Assembly (NCBI RefSeq): GCF_002001205.1
Contig: NZ_MUNZ01000069.1
Span: 1-50,596, forward strand
Length of the DNA stretch: 50,596 nucleotides
Source of the DNA: Hydrogenophaga sp. A37
GTDB lineage: Bacteria; Pseudomonadota; Gammaproteobacteria; Burkholderiales; Burkholderiaceae_C
Reading direction: 5' to 3'
In this document: one piece after another, positions 8,064-18,300 of the stretch
Position numbering within the stretch: the stretch's first letter is position 1
Layout of the letters: each line of letters begins with the position of its first letter
Made by a program: the position numbers and the translations under genes
The notes under the pieces: generated by a model
What the model was told of the DNA's origin: nothing
Databases searched by the model: none
Seen by the model: the letters and a program-made list of their open reading frames with translations, nothing else

Positions 8064-9575
8064 ATGGCTGAGCATTTGCGCGCCCTGTTGGTGTTGATGT
8101 TTCTGAGTCTGGGCTATTTTTATGTTGCCCGAGGTGTTCTCTCACAACTCTTGACAGAAGAAACGTTCAAGCGCTGGCGCAACCTTTGGCTGGTGGCCAC
8201 GGTTGTGCTATTCCTTTCGAACAGCATCCTGCTTTATTTCCTAGTGCTCGGTGCGATCATCCTGGCCTGTCGGCGCAGAGAAGCCTATGTGATGGGCCTC
8301 TACTTCGTTTTGCTGTTTGTGGCACCCCCAGCGCCTGCGGAGATTCCAGGTCTTGGCATCATCGACCATCTCTGGGTGCTCAATCACTATCGGCTGCTCG
8401 GCGTGACTTTGTTGCTGCCTGCCGCCCTTTCTCTTTTACAGCGGACAACGACTGCCCGTCTGGGCAGTTCGCCTGTTGACTGGATGGTGCTGGGCTACCT
8501 TTCCCTCATGTCGTTGCTGGCATTTCGCGAGGGCAATGTCACCAGTGGGTTGCGATCGGTGTTGTCGCTATGGGTCGACATTTTCCTGCCGTACTACGTG
8601 GCGAGCAGAAGCATTCGCAGCGAAGACGGCTTCAGACAAGCCATGACAGGCTACTTGATCGCTGCAATGATCCTGGCAATTGTAGCTATTGTCGAAGTGC
8701 TTCGCACTTGGAAACTGTACTCAGGTGTGCTGGGGGCATTGGGGTTACATCAAAACATGTTCGGTGGTTATTTGTTGCGATCTGGCCTGCTGAGACCGAA
8801 CGCATCAGTGGGAAATTCGATTGTTCTCGGCTACGTCCTGGTGGTGGCATTGGGTTTCTTTTTTTACCTCAAGGAATTCGTCTCCAAGCCGCTGTACCGG
8901 TTTCTTGGAGCCTCGCTCCTCGCCGCGGGCATCCTTGCCTCTCTGTCTCGTGGGCCGTGGGTGGGCTCGGCGTTCCTCGTGGTCATGCTCTTCCTGATCG
9001 GACCCAAATCCGTGAAGCGACTGGGCAGTTTGGGGTTGGGCGCAATCACGTTCTTTCTGTTGCTGAGTCTGTTGCCAAGCGGTCAGTTGCTGATCGACAT
9101 GTTGCCAATTGTCGGCACGACCGAGCAGGAAAATGTGGAGTACCGTGCCAATTTGCTCACATCGGCGTTGCCTGTGATTGAGCGCAACCTGTTGTTTGGC
9201 TCCTACGATTACCTCGACGCGCCTGAATTGCAGGTCATGATGCAAGGAGAGGGAATCATCGATGTGGTCAACTCCTATGTCAGCGTGGCGCTGTATTCAG
9301 GTTTAATGGGACTGACGCTTTTCGTTGGAGCCTTCGTGTGCGCGCTCCACCAACTGCGAAAAGGCATGCGAATTGCGCGGCGGCATGACCCCCGGTCCGC
9401 TTTGCTAGGGCGCGCTCTGTTCGCCATAGTGTCGGCCATCATGCTCATCATCTACACCGTCAGCAGCATCAGCGCAATACCGGTGGTGTACTGGTCGGTG
9501 CTTGGGTTGAGTGTGGCCTACGCCACGCTAATGAACGGATGGGCTCGCAAACCCAAAGAGGCTCCTGTACTGTGA
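8064..9575 (+). CDS. Wzy-like O-antigen/EPS polymerase (O-antigen ligase family membrane protein)
   Basis: 503 residues, almost entirely hydrophobic with about ten to twelve transmembrane helices. A larger hydrophilic loop at about 350-410 (TTEQENVEYRANLLTSA, then ERNLLFGSYDYLDAPEL) corresponds to the periplasmic loop of Wzy/WaaL proteins (Wzy_C family), where the acceptor binds; it contains the conserved type of arginine (YRANL). The protein would polymerise lipid-linked repeat units on the periplasmic side. Its stop TGA overlaps the preferred GTG start of the flippase gene, so the pair is probably translationally coupled. Polymerase and ligase cannot be told apart by sequence; the Wzz-type partner upstream favours polymerase. 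Confidence 0.88.
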   Translation: MAEHLRALLVLMFLSLGYFYVARGVLSQLLTEETFKRWRNLWLVATVVLFLSNSILLYFLVLGAIILACRRREAYVMGLYFVLLFVAPPAPAEIPGLGIIDHLWVLNHYRLLGVTLLLPAALSLLQRTTTARLGSSPVDWMVLGYLSLMSLLAFREGNVTSGLRSVLSLWVDIFLPYYVASRSIRSEDGFRQAMTGYLIAAMILAIVAIVEVLRTWKLYSGVLGALGLHQNMFGGYLLRSGLLRPNASVGNSIVLGYVLVVALGFFFYLKEFVSKPLYRFLGASLLAAGILASLSRGPWVGSAFLVVMLFLIGPKSVKRLGSLGLGAITFFLLLSLLPSGQLLIDMLPIVGTTEQENVEYRANLLTSALPVIERNLLFGSYDYLDAPELQVMMQGEGIIDVVNSYVSVALYSGLMGLTLFVGAFVCALHQLRKGMRIARRHDPRSALLGRALFAIVSAIMLIIYTVSSISAIPVVYWSVLGLSVAYATLMNGWARKPKEAPVL

Positions 9576-11059
9576 CCATCAACGCCACCACCACAACCAT
9601 GTCTGCTCAGAACCGGTCAGCGTTGAATGCGAAGGCCCGCTCTGGCACGACCTGGATTGTGATTGCATTCGGTTCGGGACAGGTGATTCGCCTCGGGATG
9701 AACATCATCCTGGCGGGGCTGCTGTTCGAAGAGGCGTTTGCCCTCATGGCACTTGTCAATGCGGTCATGATGGGGCTGGCGATGTTCTCGGACATTGGGC
9801 TACAGCAGAACGTGATTCAAAGTCCGCGTGGCGACGAACCGGAGTTTCTGAATACCGCCTGGACCATGCAGGTTATCAGGGGCGTCGTTCTGACCTTGCT
9901 GGCGGCGAGTTTGGCATGGCCGATGTCCGCATTCTATGGCGCCAATGATTCTGCAGCGCTGGAGCTGCGATGGTTGATCCCAATGGTCGCATTGACAGCG
10001 TTGATAGAAGGGTTGAGGTCGCCCCGCGTGCTCAGTGCTGCCAGGCACATGCGAGTGGCCCAGATTACGCGGATCGAAATCGCTGTGACGATCGTGAATA
10101 CGACAGTGCTTCTGAGTTTGGCCTGGTACTTGCGTTCGGTGTACGCCCTGGCAATTGCTGCTGTGGTGTCGGCGTCACTCCATGCGGCATTGACCTATTG
10201 GTTCTTGCCTGGCGAGCGTGCTCGCTTTGTTCTCGAGGCAACGGCAGTTCGATCCATTTTTTCTTTCGGCAAGTGGATTTTTCTATCCACATTGCTGACC
10301 TTTCTTTCAATTCAAATCGATCGCTTGGCATTTTCAGCGATGTATCCACTGGCTGAAGTCGGGGTCTATTCCATTGCGTCCAGTTTGGCCTTGATGATTC
10401 CAAGTCTGATAGGCAGTTTGCAGAGCGCCATAGTCTTTCCATGGTACGCGCGCATGCTTGAAGATGGCATGGCTCTGTCTGAAGCCTTTCACAAAGCCAT
10501 GATGCCCGTGCTGGTGATGTCGACTTATGTGGTCGTGTTGCTGATCGTTGGAGCCCAGAGTTTTTTTGCTTTGGCCTACGATGACCGCTATTCGCAGGCA
10601 GCAGTGTTTCTGCCAATACTTGCTGCCAGCGCCTGGTTTAGCAACATTGGCGGGCTGTACGGATCGGCCTTTCTTGTCAAGGGGCTGTCCAAGTGGCTGG
10701 CATTTGCGAGTGCGGTGAAGGTGCTTTCTTTCCTATTGCTTTTGGCTTTGCTCTCTCTGGTTGAAAGCACGATGGTCATGGCGACCACGTTGGTCCTGGC
10801 GAGCGAAATCATCACGGTGATCGTCAGTCGCTATCTCGGATGGCGACTGGGTCTGAAGAACCTGCGTGTTGAGGTCGTGATGCTCTTCATGCTGATTTTT
10901 TCGTCAGGACTAGGCCTCTTGCTGGTTCACCACTTTCAGCCATTCGCACACCTGCACCCGGCGCTGCAGTTGCTGGTGCTGGGCACACTGACGACGACTC
11001 TCTTCGCGCCGCTATTTTTGAAGGCGATATACCCGCTTCTCAGAAGGCGTTCTTCATAG
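9572..11059 (+). CDS. Wzx-type oligosaccharide flippase (MOP superfamily)
   Basis: About 495 residues with some 12-14 hydrophobic helices spread evenly, no large soluble domain, and the MOP pattern of paired helices. It starts TTWIVIAFGSGQVIRLGMNIILAGLL-like in its first helix region. It should flip undecaprenyl-linked repeat units from cytoplasm to periplasm. I chose the GTG at 9572 because it overlaps the polymerase stop codon (GTGA) and has AGAGG 11 bases upstream. An ATG at 9599 is the alternative but has no ribosome site, and an ATG at 9539 would overlap more deeply. Last gene of the export/polymerisation block. Confidence 0.9.
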   Translation: MTINATTTTMSAQNRSALNAKARSGTTWIVIAFGSGQVIRLGMNIILAGLLFEEAFALMALVNAVMMGLAMFSDIGLQQNVIQSPRGDEPEFLNTAWTMQVIRGVVLTLLAASLAWPMSAFYGANDSAALELRWLIPMVALTALIEGLRSPRVLSAARHMRVAQITRIEIAVTIVNTTVLLSLAWYLRSVYALAIAAVVSASLHAALTYWFLPGERARFVLEATAVRSIFSFGKWIFLSTLLTFLSIQIDRLAFSAMYPLAEVGVYSIASSLALMIPSLIGSLQSAIVFPWYARMLEDGMALSEAFHKAMMPVLVMSTYVVVLLIVGAQSFFALAYDDRYSQAAVFLPILAASAWFSNIGGLYGSAFLVKGLSKWLAFASAVKVLSFLLLLALLSLVESTMVMATTLVLASEIITVIVSRYLGWRLGLKNLRVEVVMLFMLIFSSGLGLLLVHHFQPFAHLHPALQLLVLGTLTTTLFAPLFLKAIYPLLRRRSS

Positions 11060-11358
11060 GCAGCCCATGACATCCTGGCTCAGATTTGGATCGGCTCGGA
11101 CCACAAACATGTGATTCGATCCTGGGTGCCCGTGCAAACCAAAGCAAAATGCTGGCAGCCACCGCTGAGCACATGGTGAGTCTGATCTTCTTCTCAGACC
11201 CGTTCGTCACCTACGACTCATGAGGCTGTTTGAGGGCCGGGTCAACACATGCGCCTATTTCTCACGTTGCGACATACTCTCTCGCTTGAGCGTTGCGAAG
11301 AAACGGGTGGTTCTGACACCTCACAGGCATATCGGCGGCATTTACCACCAAACTGAAC
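11060..11358. other. Intergenic region before the ATPase and PKS genes
   Basis: About 300 bases with no gene I can support. It separates the export/polymerisation block from the ATPase-PKS block and probably holds a promoter for the latter; no clear boxes were identified. Confidence 0.45.
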
Positions 11359-12258
11359 ATGTACGAATCCTTCTACGAGCTGAAAGAAAAGCCGTTCTCG
11401 ATACAGCCTGACCCCGCCTTCCTCTACATGGGAAAGCGCCATTCACTGGCCTACACCATGCTGGAGTACGCGATACGCAGCCGGGCGGGCTTCACTGTCA
11501 TTTGCGGTGACATAGGGTGTGGCAAAACCACGCTGATTCGCCGCCTGCTCAACGAGCTGGGAGACGAGGTCAAGGTGGGGCTGGTAACCAACACGCACCC
11601 CGACCTGGCAGATTTGACCGAGTGGATCATGCTGGCCTTCGATCAGCCCTACGATGGACTCTCGCCCGTCGCTCGGTACGATGCGTTTCAGCGCTTTCTG
11701 ATCAGCGAATATGCCAAGCACCACCGGGTGGTACTCATTGTCGACGAGGCCCAAAACCTCAGCCCGGCAGCGATGGAGTCGCTGCGCATGCTCTCCAACA
11801 TCAACGCCGACAAAGACCAGCTGTTGCAGGTGGTGCTCGTCGGGCAACCCCAGCTTCGCGATCTGCTCAGGCGACCGGAACTGCAACAGTTCGCCCAGCG
11901 GGTAGCAGCAGATTTCTACATTTCACCATTGAATTCGGTGGAGGTTGGAGACTACATAGCGCATCGGTTGAAGGTGGCGGGAAGGACTCGTCAGCTGTTC
12001 ACGCCATACGCCACGGCCAAGATTGCCAGGGCAGCCCATGGCATTCCCCGCAGCATCAACATCCTTTGCGATATGGCACTCGTGTACGGTTTTGCCGCTG
12101 AATCCCGGCTGATCGACGTTCAGGTGATCGATGAAGTGCTGCGTGACCGCAGTGAGTACGGTGTGCTGGGGGACACCAACTTCAATATCGGCCAAGCCGG
12201 GGACAGTCAATGGGGAGACGGGCCCGTTTCCTTGCCATTTGATCCCCCAAAAGTGTGA
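11359..12258 (+). CDS. ExeA-like AAA ATPase of the PEP-CTERM/EPS-locus subfamily
   Basis: 299 residues. The start MYESFYELKEKPFSIQPDP is typical of ExeA-like ATPases found in EPS and PEP-CTERM loci (TIGR03015-type). Walker A is GDIGCGKT (G50-T57) and Walker B is VVLIVDEAQ (D129, E130). A sensor-type region (VLVGQPQLRDLLRRPELQQFAQR) and a C-terminal helical lid (HGIPRSINILCD) follow. There is no peptidoglycan-binding domain or membrane helix, unlike ExeA of type II secretion. It is assumed to energise or gate assembly of the export machine; its substrate is not known for this family. It is 87 bases upstream of the PKS gene and probably in the same transcript. Confidence 0.88.
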   Translation: MYESFYELKEKPFSIQPDPAFLYMGKRHSLAYTMLEYAIRSRAGFTVICGDIGCGKTTLIRRLLNELGDEVKVGLVTNTHPDLADLTEWIMLAFDQPYDGLSPVARYDAFQRFLISEYAKHHRVVLIVDEAQNLSPAAMESLRMLSNINADKDQLLQVVLVGQPQLRDLLRRPELQQFAQRVAADFYISPLNSVEVGDYIAHRLKVAGRTRQLFTPYATAKIARAAHGIPRSINILCDMALVYGFAAESRLIDVQVIDEVLRDRSEYGVLGDTNFNIGQAGDSQWGDGPVSLPFDPPKV

Positions 12259-12345
12259 CCTCGCTCACATCAGGTAACAAATTGTTGAGTCATAATGGTT
12301 TACCCGATGGGAGCAAGAACGGGTGTTCCTACTTGAGAGAACTGT

Positions 12346-15300
12346 GTGACCACGCCTTCAGCCGCTTCGAACGACATTGCTATCGTCGGCATGGCAGCGC
12401 ATCTGCCAGGTGCCTCCAATCCGATGGCCTACTGGTCCAACTTGCGCCAGGGGATTGAATCCATAAGGCGACTCACAGAAACCGAGCTGCTGGCAAACGG
12501 GGAAAAGCCGGAACGCATCCGGCACCGAAACTATGTGCCAGCGGCGGCGCCGCTTGAAGGGTTTGAGCAGTTCGACGCCGATTTCTTTGGCTTCAGCCCC
12601 AAGGAAGCGGCCATCATGGACCCGCAGCACCGCCAGTTCCTGGAGGTGGCCTGGGAGGCTCTGGAAAACGCCGGTCACCCACCCGAGACTTTTGCCGGCC
12701 CGATTGCGGTTTATGCCGGTTGTGGCATGGGCAGCTATTTCTATTTCAACATCTGTTCCAACCCCGACTTGGTGGCCAGCACGGGCATGTTCCTGTTGCG
12801 CCACACAGGCAACGACAAGGATTTCCTGTCCACCCGGGTGAGCCACATTTTTGACCTCAAGGGCCCAAGCGTCAATGTCCAGACGGCCTGCTCGACCTCG
12901 CTGGTGGCGGCGCACCTGGCCTGCCAGTCCTTGTTGCTCGGCGAGTGCGACATGGCCCTGGCCGGTGGGGTGACGATCGAACTGCCCCACGCACGTGGCT
13001 ACATCTTCCAGGATGGCGAGATCCTTTCGCCCGACGGTCATTGCCATGCCTTTGACCACCGTGCCCAAGGCACCGTGTTCGGTTCTGGTGCAGGTGTGGT
13101 GGTGCTGCGCCGCCTGGAAGACGCCTTGAAGGACGGCGATCATATCTGGGCCGTGATCAAGGGAACTGCGATCAACAACGACGGCGCGGCCAAGTCAGGT
13201 TATTTGGCCCCAAGCGTGGATGGCCAGGCCAAGGCCATTGCGGAGGCGCAGGCCGTGGCGGGCGTGAGCGCCGACACCATCGACTACGTCGAATGCCACG
13301 GGACCGGCACCTACCTGGGCGATCCCATCGAGGTGGCTGCGCTGACCCAGGCCTTCCGCGAAACCACGTCGGACACGGGGTTCTGCCGGATTGGTTCAGT
13401 CAAGACGAATATCGGGCACACCGACACCGCCGCTGGCGTGGCCAGCCTGATCAAGGTCGCGCTGGCACTCAAGCACCAGGAGATTCCGCCGAGTCTGGGC
13501 TACGAGCAGCCCAACCCTTCGATCGACTTCGACACCAGCCCTTTTCAGGTCAACCACACCCTGAGCCCCTGGGTGTCGCACAAGGGTCCACGGCGTGCCG
13601 GGGTGAATTCGCTTGGCGTGGGCGGAACGAATGCGCACGCGGTTCTGGAAGAAGCTCCTGCGCGAGAGGCTTCCGAGCCCTCCGACTGGCCATTCCAGCT
13701 GCTCGTGGTATCGGGCCGCTCGCGAGCGGCGCTCGACGCCAACGCCAAGGCCTTGGCTGCCCACCTGAGGGCCCATCCCGAACAAGCTTTGGCCGACGTG
13801 GCCTTCACGCTCAAGCAAGGGCGCCGGGCGTTCGAACACCGGCGCGTGCTGGTGGCCGAGAGCCACGAAGAAGCTGCCACTTTGCTCGAAGGCAGCGATA
13901 CCCGCCGCGTGTTCACCCACAGCCACCTGGACGACCCCGAAGTCGTGTTCATGTTCCCGGGTGGAGGCGCGCAATACGCCGGCATGGCACGGGAGCTTTA
14001 CGCCACCGAGCCCGTGTTCCAGGACTGGATGGACCGCGGGCTGGACGTGCTGCAAAGACAACTCGATTACGACATCCGGGCCTTGTGGTTGCCTGAGCCG
14101 CAAAACCACGCCGCAGCGGTCGAAAAACTCAAGCGGCCGTCGGTTCAGCTGCCGCTGATCATGATCGTGGAGCACGCGCTGGCGCAACTCTGGATGTCCT
14201 GGGGGGTCAAGCCCGCAGCGCTGGTGGGTCACAGCATGGGCGAAAACACCGCCGCCTGTCTGGCGGGCGTGATGTCATTTGAAGACTGCATCGGTCTGGT
14301 GCTTTTGCGCGGACAGCTCTTCGACACCGTGCCACCTGGAGGCATGCTCAGCGTCCCGCTGCCTGCCGACGAAGTGCGCAGTCTGCTGGGCCAAGAACTT
14401 GACATGGCCAGCGTGAACGCGCCGGAGCTGTGTGTGGTGTCGGGGCCGCAGGATGCCCTGGATCGACTGGAGGCCCGGCTGCGCGAGCGCGAGATCGAGC
14501 CGCAACGCATCCAGATCGACATCGCTGCGCACTCGCGCATGCTGGAGCCGATCCTGAGCCGTTTCGAGGCCTACCTGCGCAGCATCCGCCTGAGTGCCCC
14601 CAAGCTCCCCATCATCTCCAACCGTGACGGCCTGCCGCTGAGCGCTGCCGATGCCACCGATCCGTTGTATTGGGTGCGGCACCTGCGCAGCACGGTGTAT
14701 TTTGCCGATGGCCTGGCCACGCTGAAGAAGGAGAGCCACCGGGTGTACCTGGAGGTAGGCCCAGGCAAAGCGCTGTGTTCCTTGGCGCAGGCCAATGGGG
14801 TTCCTGCCTCCCAGGTGATCAACTCGCTGCGCCACGCCGACCATGCCGTGCCTGATGACGTGTGGTTTCTGGGCACCTTGGGTCGGCTGTGGGCCACCGG
14901 TGTCAAGGTGGACTGGGAGCCCATCTGGGGCGAGGCGCGCCGGCACCGCGTGCCCTTGCCCACCTACGCCTTTCAGCGCAAGCCCTATTTCATCGAGCCG
15001 GGCGCGGCCCGCTCGGCGCCGGAGGCGGCGCCACAGCTGGTGCGCACCGACGACATCCGCACCTGGGGTTACCAGCCGCGCTGGCGCCCCCGCCAAGCCA
15101 ACATCGAGATCGATGTCACCCAAGACTTGGCCAGCACGGCGCCACAAAACTGGCTGTTGTTCGCGGACGAGACCGGCCTCTCTGACAAGCTGATCGAACG
15201 CTTGCGCAGAGCGTCCCACCGGGTCACGGTGGTGCGCGCGGGCGACCTTTTTGCGCGACTGAGCGAGTTCGAGTACCTGTTGGCACCGGAGCGCGGGCGC

Positions 15301-18300
15301 GAAGGCTATGACGAGTTGTTGCGCGATCTGGTGGCCACAGGCAACACACCGCAACAAATCGTGCATGCCTGGCTGGTCACGCAGGAGGAGCGCTTTCGTC
15401 CTGGCAGCAGCTTCTTTCACCGCAACCTGGAACAGGGTTTTTTCAGCCTGCTGTTCCTGGCGCAGGCCATGGCCGGCGAAAACCTGCCCAAGCCGCAGCA
15501 CCTGACCGTGCTGAGTTCTGGTGCGGTGCGGGTGCGCGACGAAGCCCTGCCCTACCCTGAAAAAGCCACGCTCATGGGCCCGGCCCGGGTGGCTCCGCGC
15601 GAACTGCCCGGCTTGACCTGTTCGGTGCTCGATGTGGTGCTGCCTGCCGTGAACAAAAGCTGGCGCGCCAAACCGGATGTGAATGCGCTGAACGCCCTGG
15701 CAGACCATGTGCTTGAGGACCTGTTTGCAGCGCCTGACAACCGTGTGGTTGCCTGGCGGGCCGACAAGCGCTTCGAACTGGGCTTCGCCCCGCTGCCACT
15801 GGCGCCCACCGAAGGACTTTCCGGGTTTTCGCAGGGCTGCGTCTGCCTGCTCACTGGCGGCCTGGGCGGTATCGGCCTGACGCTGGCCGAGCGGTTGGCG
15901 CGCGAAAAACAGGCGCGCCTCGTGCTGCTGGCTCGCCAGCCATTGCCCGCGCCTGAGACCTGGGACGCGCGACTGCGCAGTGGTGATCCAATGGACCCGG
16001 TGGTGCAGCGCATTCTGGCGGTGCGCCGCTTGGAGAGCCTGGGCGCCGAGGTGCTGGTGATCGCCGCCGACGTGTGCAACGTCAAGGACATGCGGACGGC
16101 GGCCGATCAGGCGCAACAGCGCTTCGGACGCATCGAGGTGGTGATCCATGCCGCTGGTGTCGTGGACGACGGTCCTCTGATGACCAAAACCTCGGGCGGC
16201 GTGGAAGAGGTGTTTGCGCCCAAGGTGCATGGTGTTCAGATCCTTCACGACCTGTTCCCCGACGGCAGCATCGACCGCCTGATCCTGTTCTCATCGACCA
16301 GCACCGTCACCGCGCCGGCGGGTCAGGTCGACTATGTGGCGGCCAACGAATACCTCAACGCCTACGCACACAGTCGCGCCGGGCAACGCACCAAGGTGTT
16401 GGCCATTGACTGGGGCATCTGGAACGAGGTCGGCATGGCGGCGAAAGCGATGGCCAGCCGCCTGGGCGAAGCGGCACCACCGCCCCGCCACCCGGCCGGC
16501 AGCCCGCTGCTGGACGAGGCCACCTTCGATGCCAGCGGCCACCGGATGTTCACCTCCACCTGGCAAACCGAAGGCCGCTGGATTCTTGACGGCCACCGCA
16601 CCAAGGCCGGGCAAGCCTTGTTGCCTGGCACCGGCTACCTTGAGCTTGCCGCTGAGGCCCTGCGTGGAAACGGCGAAACGGGGTCTTTCTCGATCAAAGA
16701 TCTGTACTTCTTCCGCCCCCTGGAGGTCAACGACGGCCAGACACGCGATGTGCGCGTGAAGCTGGCACGCAGCGACGAAGGTTATGCCCTGGAAGTGCGC
16801 AGCGACGTGCTGTTTGAAGGTCGCAAGGGCTTTCAGCTCAACGCCCAGGCCACGCTGGTCCCGGGTGCATTGCCCACCGTTGGACGGATGGACATCGCCG
16901 CGTTGCAGGCTCGCTGCACGCTCCACGGCGCCGAGGACGCCAATGGACTTCGGTCGCCTCAAGAGGAACACCTGAACTTTGGCCCTCGCTGGCGGGTGTT
17001 GCAAACGGTCGCCTACGGCGAGGGCGAAGGCATAGCCCGACTGCAGCTGCCAACCGCGTTCGAAAACGACCTCGCGGCGGGCTACCTCCTGCACCCGGCG
17101 CTGCTGGACTTGGCCACCGGCTGGGCGATGCTGCTGATCGACGGCTACAAGTCCGATCACCTGTGGGTGCCGGTTTCATACGAGTCGGTGAAAGTGCACC
17201 GCCCCTTGCCCGGCACCGTGTGGAGCTGGGTGCGCAATGCCCAAGACAACCGATCTGACGCGCCGTTCGCGGTCTTTGACGTGACGCTGTGCGACGCACA
17301 GGGTGAGGTCTGCGTGGAGGTGCAAGGCTTCTCGATCAAACGCCTGCAGGAGGGCGGTTTTTCAGCCTCGATCAGCCGGCTCGATGCGCGCGAACTCGTG
17401 TTCGAGGACAACAAGGCAACTGGAGCGCACGCCAAGCTATCCCCAGCCGAAGAACAGCTTCAGTACAACGTGTCGCAAGGCATCTTGCCGAACGAAGGTG
17501 CAGACGCGTTCGGACGCGCCCTGGCCACCGGTCTGTCGCAGGTGGTGATTTCATCGATGAACCTGGACGCGCTGGTTCACAAGGCCGGCGAGTCCGCGGC
17601 GAACGATGCAGGTTCCGGACAGAAATTCCAGCGACCCGACCTCGACAGCGACTATGTGGCGCCGGGCAATGATGTGGAGCGCACGCTGGTGGGCTTCTGG
17701 GAAGAATTGCTGGGTGTCGATCAGGTGGGCGTTCAAGACAGCTTTTTTGATCTCGGGGGGCACTCACTGATCGCGGTGCGCCTGTTCGCCATGATCAAGA
17801 AGGCCTATCGGGTCGAGTTCCCGATCTCTGTGCTGTTTGAAGCGCCGACCATCGCGCTGTGCGCTGCGATGATCCGGGAGCGCATTGGAGACAGTGGCAC
17901 TGAAGATGCAGCGTCCCCCGTCACAGGCGGTGCGGCACCGCCGCCAGCCCGGCGCCGCTTCGTCCACCTGGTGCCCATGCACGACGGCGAAGGCGGTGAG
18001 CGCACGCCCTTCTTCCTGGTGGCGGGCATGTTCGGCAACGTGCTGAACCTGCGGCACCTGGCCCGCTTGCTGGGCGCCGACCGGCCGTTCTACGGCCTGC
18101 AAGCTCGCGGCCTCTACGGAGACCAGGCGCCCCACGAAACGTTTGAGGAAGCAGCGGCCGACTACATCGCTGAAATGCGCCAGGTCCAGCCGCACGGCCC
18201 CTACCTGCTGGGTGGTTTCTCGGGCGGGGGCATCACGGCCTTTGAGATCGCCCGTCAGCTGGAGTCCGCCGGAGAAAAGGTTAGCCTTCTGGTGCTGCTG

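Noticed and set aside
14275..16248. 657-codon open frame antisense to the PKS
   Set aside because: It lies wholly opposite the AT/KR region, whose plus-strand protein has all catalytic motifs. The antisense product is His/Gln/Arg-rich without any domain.
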